A stretch of 19,572 nucleotides of DNA from an uncultured Coriobacteriaceae bacterium (GTDB lineage Bacteria > Actinomycetota > Coriobacteriia > Coriobacteriales > UMGS124), in contig CACZRK010000183.1 of NCBI GenBank assembly GCA_902783515.1, forward strand, positions 1 to 19,572. The letters are read 5' to 3'. Below the pieces are notes generated by a model that searched no databases, was not told the DNA's origin, and was given only the letters and a program-made list of their open reading frames with translations. A program made the position numbers and the translations under genes. Positions 1 through 5,689 of this stretch are shown here, piece by piece (positions within the stretch are counted from its first letter, which is position 1; every line of letters starts with the position of its first letter).

Positions 1-111
1 CCACGATAATGCATACGGACATGGTAGGCAATTTCCTCACCCGCGCGGCCGACGAGGCCCGCCGTCGCGGCGACGTGCGCAGGAACGACAGACGCGCGAC
101 CGCGTCGCGTC

Positions 112-153
112 GACCGCTCGCAAACGTGCACGGACCGCTCGCGAACGTGCACG
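112..153. repeat. Tandem 21-bp direct repeat, each copy ending in the palindrome CGTGCACG
   Basis: Two directly abutting copies of a 21-bp unit lie at 112-132 and 133-153, differing at one base (A122 versus G143). Each unit begins GACCGCTCGC and ends in the perfect 8-bp palindrome CGTGCACG (125-132 and 146-153), so the palindromes are 21 bp apart, about two helical turns. The repeat lies about 35 bp upstream of the putative -35 of the radical-SAM gene. This looks like a double operator, but the binding protein is unknown. Confidence 0.6.
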
Positions 154-188
154 GCATGTGCGATTGGTCTATCGGGCGACCGCAGGGA

Positions 189-217
189 TTCGCCCAGAGG
201 GTGGGGTGCCGTATCAT
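189..217 (+). promoter_or_regulatory. Putative promoter of the radical-SAM gene
   Basis: A -10-like TATCAT (212-217, five of six consensus bases) is preceded by a weak -35-like TTCGCC (189-194) with 17-bp spacing. Transcription would start near 224, leaving a leader of about 25 nt before the ATG at 249. This supports the downstream start over longer in-frame alternatives. Confidence 0.4.
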
Positions 218-248
218 GGCTCAAATGCTATTGCTTCAGGAGGAATAC

Positions 249-1622
249 ATGCTCTCAGAACGCATGCTCAGCACGGCGGTGAGCGTACTCGGCAAGAAGT
301 ACTTTCGCCTTGAGCCCGACAAGAACCTGACGGAGCTTCCCGACCCGGAGCCCGGCCTCAAGTACATGCTGTACATGCATGTGCCGTTCTGCGAGGTCAT
401 GTGCCCGTACTGCTCCTTCAACCGATTCCCCTTCTCGGAGGATCGCGCCAAGACGTACTTCCACGCGCTGCGTGAGGAGATGCGCATGCTCGCGGACAAG
501 GGGTACGCGTTCCACGAGGTCTACGTCGGCGGCGGCACCCCGACGGTGGAGATGGACGAGCTCGCCCGTACGATCGACCTCGCGCGCGAGCTCTTCCCCA
601 CGATCGGCGACGTCTCCAGCGAGACGAACCCCAACCACCTGGCGCCGGAGTACCTCAAGGAGCTCTCCAACCTCGTGCAGCGCCTCTCGGTGGGCGTCCA
701 GAGCTTTGACAACGGCCTGCTGAAGCGCATGGCGCGCTACAACAAGTACGGCAGCGCCGAGACTATCCTGGAGCGCATCCAGGCCGTCGCGGACGCGCAC
801 ATCTTCAAGTCGCTCAACGTGGACATGATCTTCAACTACCCCAGCCAGACGGCCGACATGATCCGCCACGACATCGCGTGCGTGAAGGCCAGCGGCGCCA
901 ACCAGACGACGTTCTACCCGCTCATGGTCTCGCCCGCGAGCCGCGCCTCCATCGAGAAGAGCGTCGGCCACGTGGACTACCGCCACGAGGAGGAGTTCTA
1001 CCACCTGATCTACGACAGCTTCTGCGGCGGCCAGAACCCGGAGTTCCGCCCGAGCAGCTGCTACACCTTCTCGCGCGAGCAGGGGCAGATGATAGACGAG
1101 TACGTCGTGAACTACGAGCAGTACCCGGCCATCGGCAGCGGCGGCATCTCCTACCTGGGCGGCAGCCTGTACATCAACACGTTCTCGCTGCGCGACTACG
1201 CCGCGCGCATCGCCGCGGGCAAGATGAGCGTCATGGCGCGGACGGACTTCCCGAAGCGCGACGTCATGCGCTACCGGTTCATGATGGGGCTGTTCGGCCT
1301 GTCCATCGACAAACGCGCGTGGCGCGAGCGCTTCGGCTGCTCGGTGCAGGCGGGCCTGCCCGTCGAGTACGCGTTCATGAAGGCCAACGGGGCGTTTGAC
1401 CGCGACGACGACGAGATGCTGACGCTCACGCGCCGCGGCCGCTACCTCATGGTCGTCATGATGCGCCAGTTCTTCATCGGCGTGAACAGCGTGCGCGACC
1501 AGGCGCGCGCGGCGCTGCCAGGCGACGAGCACAAGCTGGTGTTTGACGGCATCGAGGCGGGCAGGCACGACTGCTGCCCGCTTGAGGGTGACGTGGCGCC
1601 TCGCATGACGGGCGGCCGGTAG
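249..1622 (+). CDS. Radical SAM protein of the coproporphyrinogen III oxidase-like (HemW/ChuW) family
   Basis: A 457-residue cytosolic radical-SAM enzyme. The ATG at 249 is chosen because AGGAGG (238-243) sits 5 nt upstream; in-frame starts further up lack such a site and would lie before the likely promoter. The cluster motif is C48-x3-C52-x2-C55 in a CPYCSFN context, followed by the SAM-binding GGGTP at 94-98 and a conserved-type SETNP segment, as in the HemN/HemW branch. It is longer than typical HemW (about 380-400), and I do not see the HNxxYW heme-binding signature of HemW; the equivalent region reads YPAIGSGG. The exact reaction is therefore uncertain: heme chaperone-like, heme-degrading (ChuW/HutW, anaerobilin synthase-like) or another porphyrin role. 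No heme-uptake genes adjoin it. It is a single gene converging on the transporter downstream. Confidence 0.85.
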   Translation: MLSERMLSTAVSVLGKKYFRLEPDKNLTELPDPEPGLKYMLYMHVPFCEVMCPYCSFNRFPFSEDRAKTYFHALREEMRMLADKGYAFHEVYVGGGTPTVEMDELARTIDLARELFPTIGDVSSETNPNHLAPEYLKELSNLVQRLSVGVQSFDNGLLKRMARYNKYGSAETILERIQAVADAHIFKSLNVDMIFNYPSQTADMIRHDIACVKASGANQTTFYPLMVSPASRASIEKSVGHVDYRHEEEFYHLIYDSFCGGQNPEFRPSSCYTFSREQGQMIDEYVVNYEQYPAIGSGGISYLGGSLYINTFSLRDYAARIAAGKMSVMARTDFPKRDVMRYRFMMGLFGLSIDKRAWRERFGCSVQAGLPVEYAFMKANGAFDRDDDEMLTLTRRGRYLMVVMMRQFFIGVNSVRDQARAALPGDEHKLVFDGIEAGRHDCCPLEGDVAPRMTGGR

Positions 1623-1652
1623 GCCCCCGGGCGGTCCGCGGCGGCGGCCCCG

Positions 1653-1672
1653 GCGGGGCGCTGCGTCCCCGC
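1653..1672. terminator. Possible hairpin between convergent genes
   Basis: GCGGGG (1653-1658) and CCCCGC (1667-1672) form a 6-bp all-GC stem with an 8-nt loop, between the stop at 1622 and the convergent stop at 1686. No T-run follows on either strand, so termination is possible but weakly supported. Confidence 0.25.
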
Positions 1673-1685
1673 GAGTGGTCCCGAC

Positions 1686-2672
1686 CTACTCGATCGGCAT
1701 CGCGGCCTGCGCCTGGCGCTGGCGCCCGACCTCGGCGAGGTCCTCCGCCTCGATGTAGATGCGCGTGGCCTGCGGGAACCTGGCAACGAGCGCCGCCTCA
1801 ACCCGCTCGGTCGCGGCGATGATGCCCGTGTCGTCGATGTCCGGCACGAAGGTGACGTCCACGGTCATGAGCATGCTCTGGGGGCCGAAGTACATGGTGA
1901 GGATGCCGCCGGCCTTCTGGACGGCGGGGTCCGCCTCCACGAGGGCGCGCGCCGCGGCAAGCTCGTCGCGCGTCAAGCCCTCGCCGACGAGCAGGCCCTT
2001 TGACTCGCTCAGCATGATCACCGAGACGCCCATGAGCAGCGCGCCGATGAGGACGGACGCCGCGCCGTCAAAGACCGCGTTGCCGGTGACGGTGGTCAGC
2101 GCAAGGCCGACGAGGGCGAAGACCAGGCCGAGCTCGGCCGCGGTGTCCTCCAGCAGCACCGTGTAGAGGCTCGGGTCCTTGCAGTCCTTGATGTAGCGAA
2201 AGACGGGCGTGGCGCCGCGCGCGGCGTTGAAGCCCCTGATCGCGACGCGCAGCGAGAGTCCCTCGATGACCATCGCGGCGATCAGGACGACGAACGCGGC
2301 GACGGGGCTGCCGTGCTCCACGGTGCCGGCGAGGGCGGCCTGCACGGCGTGGATCCCCTGCATGACAGATACGCCGCCGCCGAGCGCGAAGATGGAGACG
2401 GCCACGACGAGCGTCCAGAAGTAGAGCTCCTTGCCAAAGCCGAAGGGATGCTCGATCGTGGGGGCCTTGCGCGCACGGCGCAGGCCGAGCAGGACGAGCA
2501 GGCCGTTGCCCGAGTCGACGATGGAGTGGACGCCCTCCGAGACCATCGCCGACGAGCCGGTGACGGCGGCCGCGATGAACTTGACGACGCCCACGCCGAC
2601 GTTGGCCGCGATCGCCGCGAGGACGGAGGCGGTGCCGGCGTGCCGGTCACGCGTGTTGTCGTCATGTGCCAT
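1686..2672 (-). CDS. Cation diffusion facilitator (CDF/SLC30-type) metal efflux transporter
   Basis: A 328-residue membrane transporter that would export divalent metals (Zn, Fe, Mn or similar) in exchange for protons. The ATG at 2672 is preferred over one 20 codons upstream because an AAAGG lies about 10 nt before it and the CDF fold starts just after. Hydrophobic segments run from about 15-37, 41-63, 86-110, 123-145, 178-197 and 203-222, followed by a cytoplasmic C-terminal domain (about 230-310) with the beta-alpha pattern of CDF dimerisation domains. The TM2 site is H49-x3-D53. In TM5 the usual [HD]xxxD is replaced by E175-D176-xxx-E180, and HPFGFGKE (75-82) follows TM2. Together these recall the SLC30A9/ZnT9-like branch rather than FieF or ZitB. 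The metal cannot be assigned. It converges with the radical-SAM gene and has no metal-regulator neighbour. Confidence 0.9.
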   Translation of the reverse strand: MAHDDNTRDRHAGTASVLAAIAANVGVGVVKFIAAAVTGSSAMVSEGVHSIVDSGNGLLVLLGLRRARKAPTIEHPFGFGKELYFWTLVVAVSIFALGGGVSVMQGIHAVQAALAGTVEHGSPVAAFVVLIAAMVIEGLSLRVAIRGFNAARGATPVFRYIKDCKDPSLYTVLLEDTAAELGLVFALVGLALTTVTGNAVFDGAASVLIGALLMGVSVIMLSESKGLLVGEGLTRDELAAARALVEADPAVQKAGGILTMYFGPQSMLMTVDVTFVPDIDDTGIIAATERVEAALVARFPQATRIYIEAEDLAEVGRQRQAQAAMPIE

Positions 2673-2721
2673 GGGGGTGCGCCTTTCGTCGAGGAGTCCG
2701 TGCCGCCCGCGCGCGGGTTGC

Positions 2722-2962
2722 GTGCCGTCCATTGTACGGCTTCCGCGCGCGGGCGAGGGACGGGACTACTTTGACGCGCCCGCGCCGTCGGCGGCCGAGC
2801 TCGCCTTGGAGGCGCTGGCGCAGGAGCCCCAGGCGCCGCTGCCTGGCGTGCCCACCGCGCGCCTGGATCCTGGCAGCCAGCTCAAGTTCATGCGGCTGGG
2901 CAGCGCCCACCCATGGCCCGTCCCTCAGTTCGGCGTGTCGGCCCGCAGACTCAGTGGCATAA
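2722..2962 (+). pseudogene. Coding-like stretch without a usable start (possible gene remnant)
   Basis: In the frame of the GTG at 2722, codons from about 2755 to 2955 show roughly 84 percent G/C at third positions, intermediate at first and lowest at second, which is the signature of translated high-GC DNA. The frame has no stop until 3289-3291, but the bias fades near 2960, where the +1 frame meets a TAA (2960-2962). No ribosome-binding site precedes the GTG. It reads as an Ala/Pro-rich segment I do not recognise. It may be the decayed tail of a lost gene, or chance in GC-rich DNA; the low confidence reflects this. Confidence 0.3.
2731..2736 (-). promoter_or_regulatory. Possible -10 of the CDF transporter gene
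   Basis: On the minus strand this reads TACAAT, five of six consensus bases and the same hexamer as the -10 proposed for iorA. No convincing -35 is visible at 16-18 bp. The leader to the ATG at 2672 would be about 50 nt. Confidence 0.3.
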
Positions 2963-2963
2963 T
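2935..2963 (+). promoter_or_regulatory. Putative promoter of the molybdopterin-domain protein gene
   Basis: CATAAT (2958-2963, five of six consensus bases) is preceded at 17 bp by GTGTCG (2935-2940, three of six). Transcription would begin near 2970, leaving about 33 nt before the ATG at 3003. Confidence 0.4.
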
Positions 2964-3002
2964 GGCGGGGCATGGCATGCACGTCGGGTGGACGGGAGCG
3001 CG

Positions 3003-3980
3003 ATGGACGGGATCAGTCAGGACGGTCGGGGAGGCGCAGGGCGAGGCCGGGAGGCCGGGCGCGTCGAGGCGCTGCTGGCCGCCGCGATCGCCAGCGCCGC
3101 GTTCGTCGCGGCGGGCGCGTCGTCCGAGGCGCTGGCCTCCTCGGGGCAGGGGTCGGTCGCCGAGGCCGACGGCACCGGTGCTTCGGCGCACGGCGCCTGC
3201 GCGCAGGTTTCGCAGCGCGTCGTGGTCGAGACCGGTCGCGTGCGCGTCCACAACGTGCGGGGGGCCTTCTCGTACTCCCAGGCGGTCGTGACGCCGACCG
3301 ACCGCATCGTCCACGACCTGGGCGGCACCTCCAAGCTGCTCTGTGCTGACGACCCGCGCGCGGCCCTCTCGCCGCAGGAGGAGTGGGGCGCGCGCGTGGA
3401 CGCGCTGAGGGCGAGCTTCGCGAGCAGGCCGGTGGACGCGCTCGCGACCAGGGTCGCGGTGTCGGGCGCCTGCGCACGGCCATACGAGGCGACGCTGCGC
3501 GAGGTCGCGCGCACGAGGGGCGCCGTGGTCGATCGACTCATGGGCTACATGTGCGCCGACAACCCGCCCGACGGTCGCGCCGTCGCGAACGCCCGGGTGC
3601 ACGGCATCTCGCTGGACGCGCTGCTCGACGAGGCAGGCGTGGACGCCGAGGCGAACGTGATCGCGTTCGTGGCGCGCGACGGCTACGTGACGCGCCTGCC
3701 GCTTGACTACGTACTGTCGCACGGCGCCGTGATTGCGTGCGAGATCAACGGCGAGCCGATCTCCCAGGTCACGGGCAGCGCGAACCAGCTGTGGATCGGC
3801 GCCACTGCCGCGCGCTACAGCGTGCGCGACGTCGTGGGCATCCGCCTGGAGGTCGTGCCCGCCGACGAGCTCCCGCCGGCACCCGCCACCGACGAGGCCG
3901 GCGACGGCTACCTCAACCGGCCGAACGTCGGCGTTCTGGTCGGCATGGCGGGCGACGACCAGAGCTCGGTTCGTGCCTAG
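3003..3980 (+). CDS. Exported molybdopterin-dependent oxidoreductase (sulfite oxidase/YedY type), ends at an in-frame TAG
   Basis: 325 residues. The ATG at 3003 follows GGGAG (2994-2998) by 4 nt and directly begins a signal-type N-terminus: a charged stretch to about 20, a hydrophobic core about 22-38, and likely cleavage near 45. There is no clear twin-arginine motif. Residues about 75-285 match the molybdopterin-binding fold of the sulfite oxidase family: C184 in YMCADN is at the place of the molybdenum-ligating cysteine, followed by the NAR-x-HGISLDALL segment and a VTGSANQLWIG stretch. Substrate is unknown. The frame stops at TAG (3978-3980), but 15 nt later the same frame continues as the C-terminal Ig-like domain normally fused in this family. 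The protein is therefore either truncated, read through, or made as two chains. An AraC-type gene follows directly. Confidence 0.75.
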   Translation: MDGISQDGRGGAGRGREAGRVEALLAAAIASAAFVAAGASSEALASSGQGSVAEADGTGASAHGACAQVSQRVVVETGRVRVHNVRGAFSYSQAVVTPTDRIVHDLGGTSKLLCADDPRAALSPQEEWGARVDALRASFASRPVDALATRVAVSGACARPYEATLREVARTRGAVVDRLMGYMCADNPPDGRAVANARVHGISLDALLDEAGVDAEANVIAFVARDGYVTRLPLDYVLSHGAVIACEINGEPISQVTGSANQLWIGATAARYSVRDVVGIRLEVVPADELPPAPATDEAGDGYLNRPNVGVLVGMAGDDQSSVRA

Positions 3981-3995
3981 GCGCGGCGGCAGGCC

Positions 3996-4274
3996 ATGAT
4001 CGGCGGCATTCGAGGTCGCGTTGGCGAGCCCCTGGTGATCGCCGGCTATGCGAACGACTATGACAAGCGCATACGGGCCGTGCAGTTCTCCCTAGACGAC
4101 GGCGAGACGTGGACGACGTATGAGACGCCGGGCACCGTGCCCGACCTGAACCTGTACTGGAAGTTTGAGTACACGCCCGAGGTCGCCGGCGCCTACCAGC
4201 TGCTCGTGCGCTCGGTGAACGAGGACGGCGAGGCAAGCCCGACGCCCGCCCGCGTGGACTTCTGGGTGGAGTGA
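3996..4274 (+). CDS. Detached Ig-like (Mo-co dimerisation-type) domain of the upstream molybdoprotein
   Basis: 92 residues in the same frame as the preceding gene, separated only by the TAG at 3978-3980 and five sense codons. It reads as one beta-sandwich domain with the family signature AVQFSLDDGETW (about residues 28-39), WKFEYTPEVAGAYQLLVRS and a final RVDFWVE, as in the C-terminal domain of sulfite oxidase-type enzymes. The ATG at 3996 has no properly spaced ribosome-binding site and the piece has no signal peptide, so on its own it would remain cytosolic and apart from its partner. I read it as the 3' part of one ancestral gene spanning 3003-4274 (423 residues if uninterrupted). A separate translation product cannot be excluded. 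Confidence 0.7.
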   Translation: MIGGIRGRVGEPLVIAGYANDYDKRIRAVQFSLDDGETWTTYETPGTVPDLNLYWKFEYTPEVAGAYQLLVRSVNEDGEASPTPARVDFWVE

Positions 4275-4286
4275 GGTGGTCGGGGG

Positions 4287-4838
4287 ATGAGGGACGTCTA
4301 CCTGGTGAGCACCGTGCGCGTGTCCGTGTCCGACGACGCGCCCGACCGGTTGGAGCAGGTGCTCGCCTACATGTCGCAGCACTGCGACGACGCGACGCTC
4401 GCGAGCGTCGCGCGACAGTTCAACGTGCACCCCAACACGATCTCCGGCATGATCCGCCGCGAGACCGGCCGGACCTTCGGCGAGATCACGCGGCAGATGC
4501 GCCTCGCCCGCGCGGTCGCGCTGCTGCGGTCGGGCAAGGTGAGCGTCGCCCAGACGGCGCGCCTGTGCGGCTATGAGAACCCCAGCAACCTCTATCGCGT
4601 GTTCAAGCAGGAGTACGGCATGACGCCCCGCGCCTACCTAGACCAGCTTGAGTCGCAGGCGTCGTCGCCCGACGAGGCGGATGAGCGCGGTGACGTCGAG
4701 AACGACGTGGAGATGGGCGTGCGCGCGGGCGGGACGGCGACGCGCGCGGGGACGACGTCGGGGGCGGGCGAGGCTGCCGATGACGTCCCCGACGGCGACG
4801 GTGCCGCGCCGGTGCCGCGGGTGCGGGTGCACCTGTAG
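4287..4838 (+). CDS. AraC-family DNA-binding transcriptional regulator
   Basis: 183 residues. A GAGGTGG-like site overlapping the preceding stop (4273-4279) lies 7 nt before the ATG. Residues about 20-118 form a complete AraC/XylS DNA-binding domain: first HTH about 38-57 (VARQFNVHPNTISGMIRR), second about 86-107 (VAQTARLCGYENPSNLYRVF), closing with the family's GMTPRAYL (111-118). Only about 20 residues precede the domain, so there is no ordinary ligand-binding domain. The tail (about 122-183) is acidic, Gly/Ala/Asp-rich and probably disordered. It starts 12 nt after the split molybdoprotein and is probably co-transcribed with it, so that gene or a linked redox function is a natural target. 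This is an inference from position. Confidence 0.88.
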   Translation: MRDVYLVSTVRVSVSDDAPDRLEQVLAYMSQHCDDATLASVARQFNVHPNTISGMIRRETGRTFGEITRQMRLARAVALLRSGKVSVAQTARLCGYENPSNLYRVFKQEYGMTPRAYLDQLESQASSPDEADERGDVENDVEMGVRAGGTATRAGTTSGAGEAADDVPDGDGAAPVPRVRVHL

Positions 4839-4972
4839 CGCGCATCTCGTGGGATGTCGCGGGATGCCCCCTTGGCGGGCGCATGCGACGGGCGGTTCGG
4901 CGTACGATCGTCACGCGCATGACGGGCAGGGGGTCGCGCGCGGCGCACCCCCGCATGAGAAAGGGACGAGCA

Positions 4973-5440
4973 ATGGCAGAGGCAAAACCGCTGGTCGGCA
5001 TCATCCTGGGCTCGAAGAGCGACCTTCCCACGATGGAGGGCTGCACCGAGAAGCTGGATGAGCTGGGCATTCCGCACGAGCTGATCATCGCGAGCGCGCA
5101 CCGCAAGCCTGAGGTCGTGCACGAGTGGGCGTCGACCGCGGCCGACCGCGGGATCAAGGTCATCATCGCCGCCGCCGGCAAGGCCGCGCACCTGCCTGGC
5201 GTGACCGCCGCGTTCACCCCGCTGCCCGTCATCGGCGTCCCGATGAAGACGAGCGACCTTGGTGGCATGGACTCGCTGCTCTCGATCGTCCAGATGCCCA
5301 CGGGCGTGCCGGTCGCGACCGTCGCCATCAACGGGGCGAAGAACGCGGCGATCCTCGCCTGCCAGATCCTCGGCACGAGCATGCCCGAGTATCGCGACCG
5401 GATGGTCGCCATGAAGCGCGAGATGGCGGAGGCCGAGTAG
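4973..5440 (+). CDS. purE: 5-(carboxyamino)imidazole ribonucleotide mutase (PurE)
   Basis: 155 residues, close to the usual 160 of class I PurE, which interconverts N5-CAIR and CAIR in de novo purine synthesis. The ATG at 4973 follows AAGGG (4961-4965) by 7 nt; longer in-frame starts add residues outside the family. Visible motifs are GSKSD (13-17), SAHRKPE (41-47, holding the catalytic His), AAHLPG (71-76) and DSLLSIVQMP. The usual AGG before the HLPG loop reads AGK here (68-70). No purK or other purine gene adjoins it, and no purine riboswitch was recognised in the 134-bp upstream gap. It stands alone and is closed by a strong hairpin. Confidence 0.96.
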   Translation: MAEAKPLVGIILGSKSDLPTMEGCTEKLDELGIPHELIIASAHRKPEVVHEWASTAADRGIKVIIAAAGKAAHLPGVTAAFTPLPVIGVPMKTSDLGGMDSLLSIVQMPTGVPVATVAINGAKNAAILACQILGTSMPEYRDRMVAMKREMAEAE

Positions 5441-5468
5441 CCCTCGCCAGCTCCGCCTGACGGGCGAT

Positions 5469-5495
5469 GGTAGCGTCTGGTAGCATGACGGTAGC
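5469..5495 (+). repeat. Three GGTAGC repeats at 10- and 11-bp steps
   Basis: GGTAGC occurs at 5469-5474, 5479-5484 and 5490-5495, on one face of the helix, between the purE stop and its terminator hairpin. It could be a protein-binding site or chance; no function is assigned. Confidence 0.4.
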
Positions 5496-5499
5496 ACAC

Positions 5500-5543
5500 G
5501 GCGACCTGCCGCCGGAGATGGTCTCCGGGCAGGTCGCCCTTTC
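5500..5543 (+). terminator. Rho-independent-type terminator of purE
   Basis: An outer 10-bp perfect stem GGCGACCTGC/GCAGGTCGCC (5500-5509 with 5529-5538) encloses an inner 7-bp stem CCGGAGA/TCTCCGG (5512-5518 with 5522-5528) with a TGG loop and a 2-nt bulge. It is followed by CTTTCC, a short T tract. It is the strongest hairpin noticed in the window and separates purE from iorA. Confidence 0.8.
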
Positions 5544-5559
5544 CGTTCGGCCGCGAGCC

Positions 5560-5586
5560 TTGCGAACACGTACGAACACGTACAAT
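5560..5586 (+). promoter_or_regulatory. Putative iorAB promoter overlapping a 10-bp tandem repeat
   Basis: TACAAT (5581-5586) is a good -10. TTGCGA (5560-5565) is a possible -35 at a short 15-bp spacing. Two abutting copies of CGAACACGTA (5563-5572, 5573-5582) fill the spacer and reach into the -10, a natural place for a repressor or activator. The leader to the GTG at 5690 would be about 97 nt. Confidence 0.45.
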
Positions 5587-5689
5587 GCGGGGACGACGCG
5601 GCGCCGAGGGATGGCGCAGGACGCGCACAGGACGGCCCGGGGAGCGGCATGGCGCCCCTTCGCGCCGCACGGAGAGGGAGACGGGAAAC

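Larger units (their letters stand above)
2673..3002. other. 330-bp gap between divergent genes
   Basis: No intact gene is supported here. The gap holds a possible minus-strand -10 for the transporter (2731-2736), a start-less stretch with coding-like base use on the plus strand (about 2722-2962), and a likely promoter for the molybdoprotein (2935-2963). Confidence 0.5.

Noticed and set aside
112..153. CRISPR array
   Set aside because: Only two abutting copies with no spacers and no cas genes.
255..1568. Long minus-strand open frame antisense to the radical-SAM gene
   Set aside because: Low-complexity His/Arg/Ala/Val composition, no motif or start site; it is the mirror of a high-GC coding gene.
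3978..3980. Pyrrolysine or other recoding of the TAG
   Set aside because: No downstream insertion-type structure was seen and pyrrolysine use is not expected in this group; other genes here (for example purE and iorA) end normally in TAG.
4839..4972. Purine riboswitch before purE
   Set aside because: No conserved aptamer core or paired P1-P3 pattern could be recognised.
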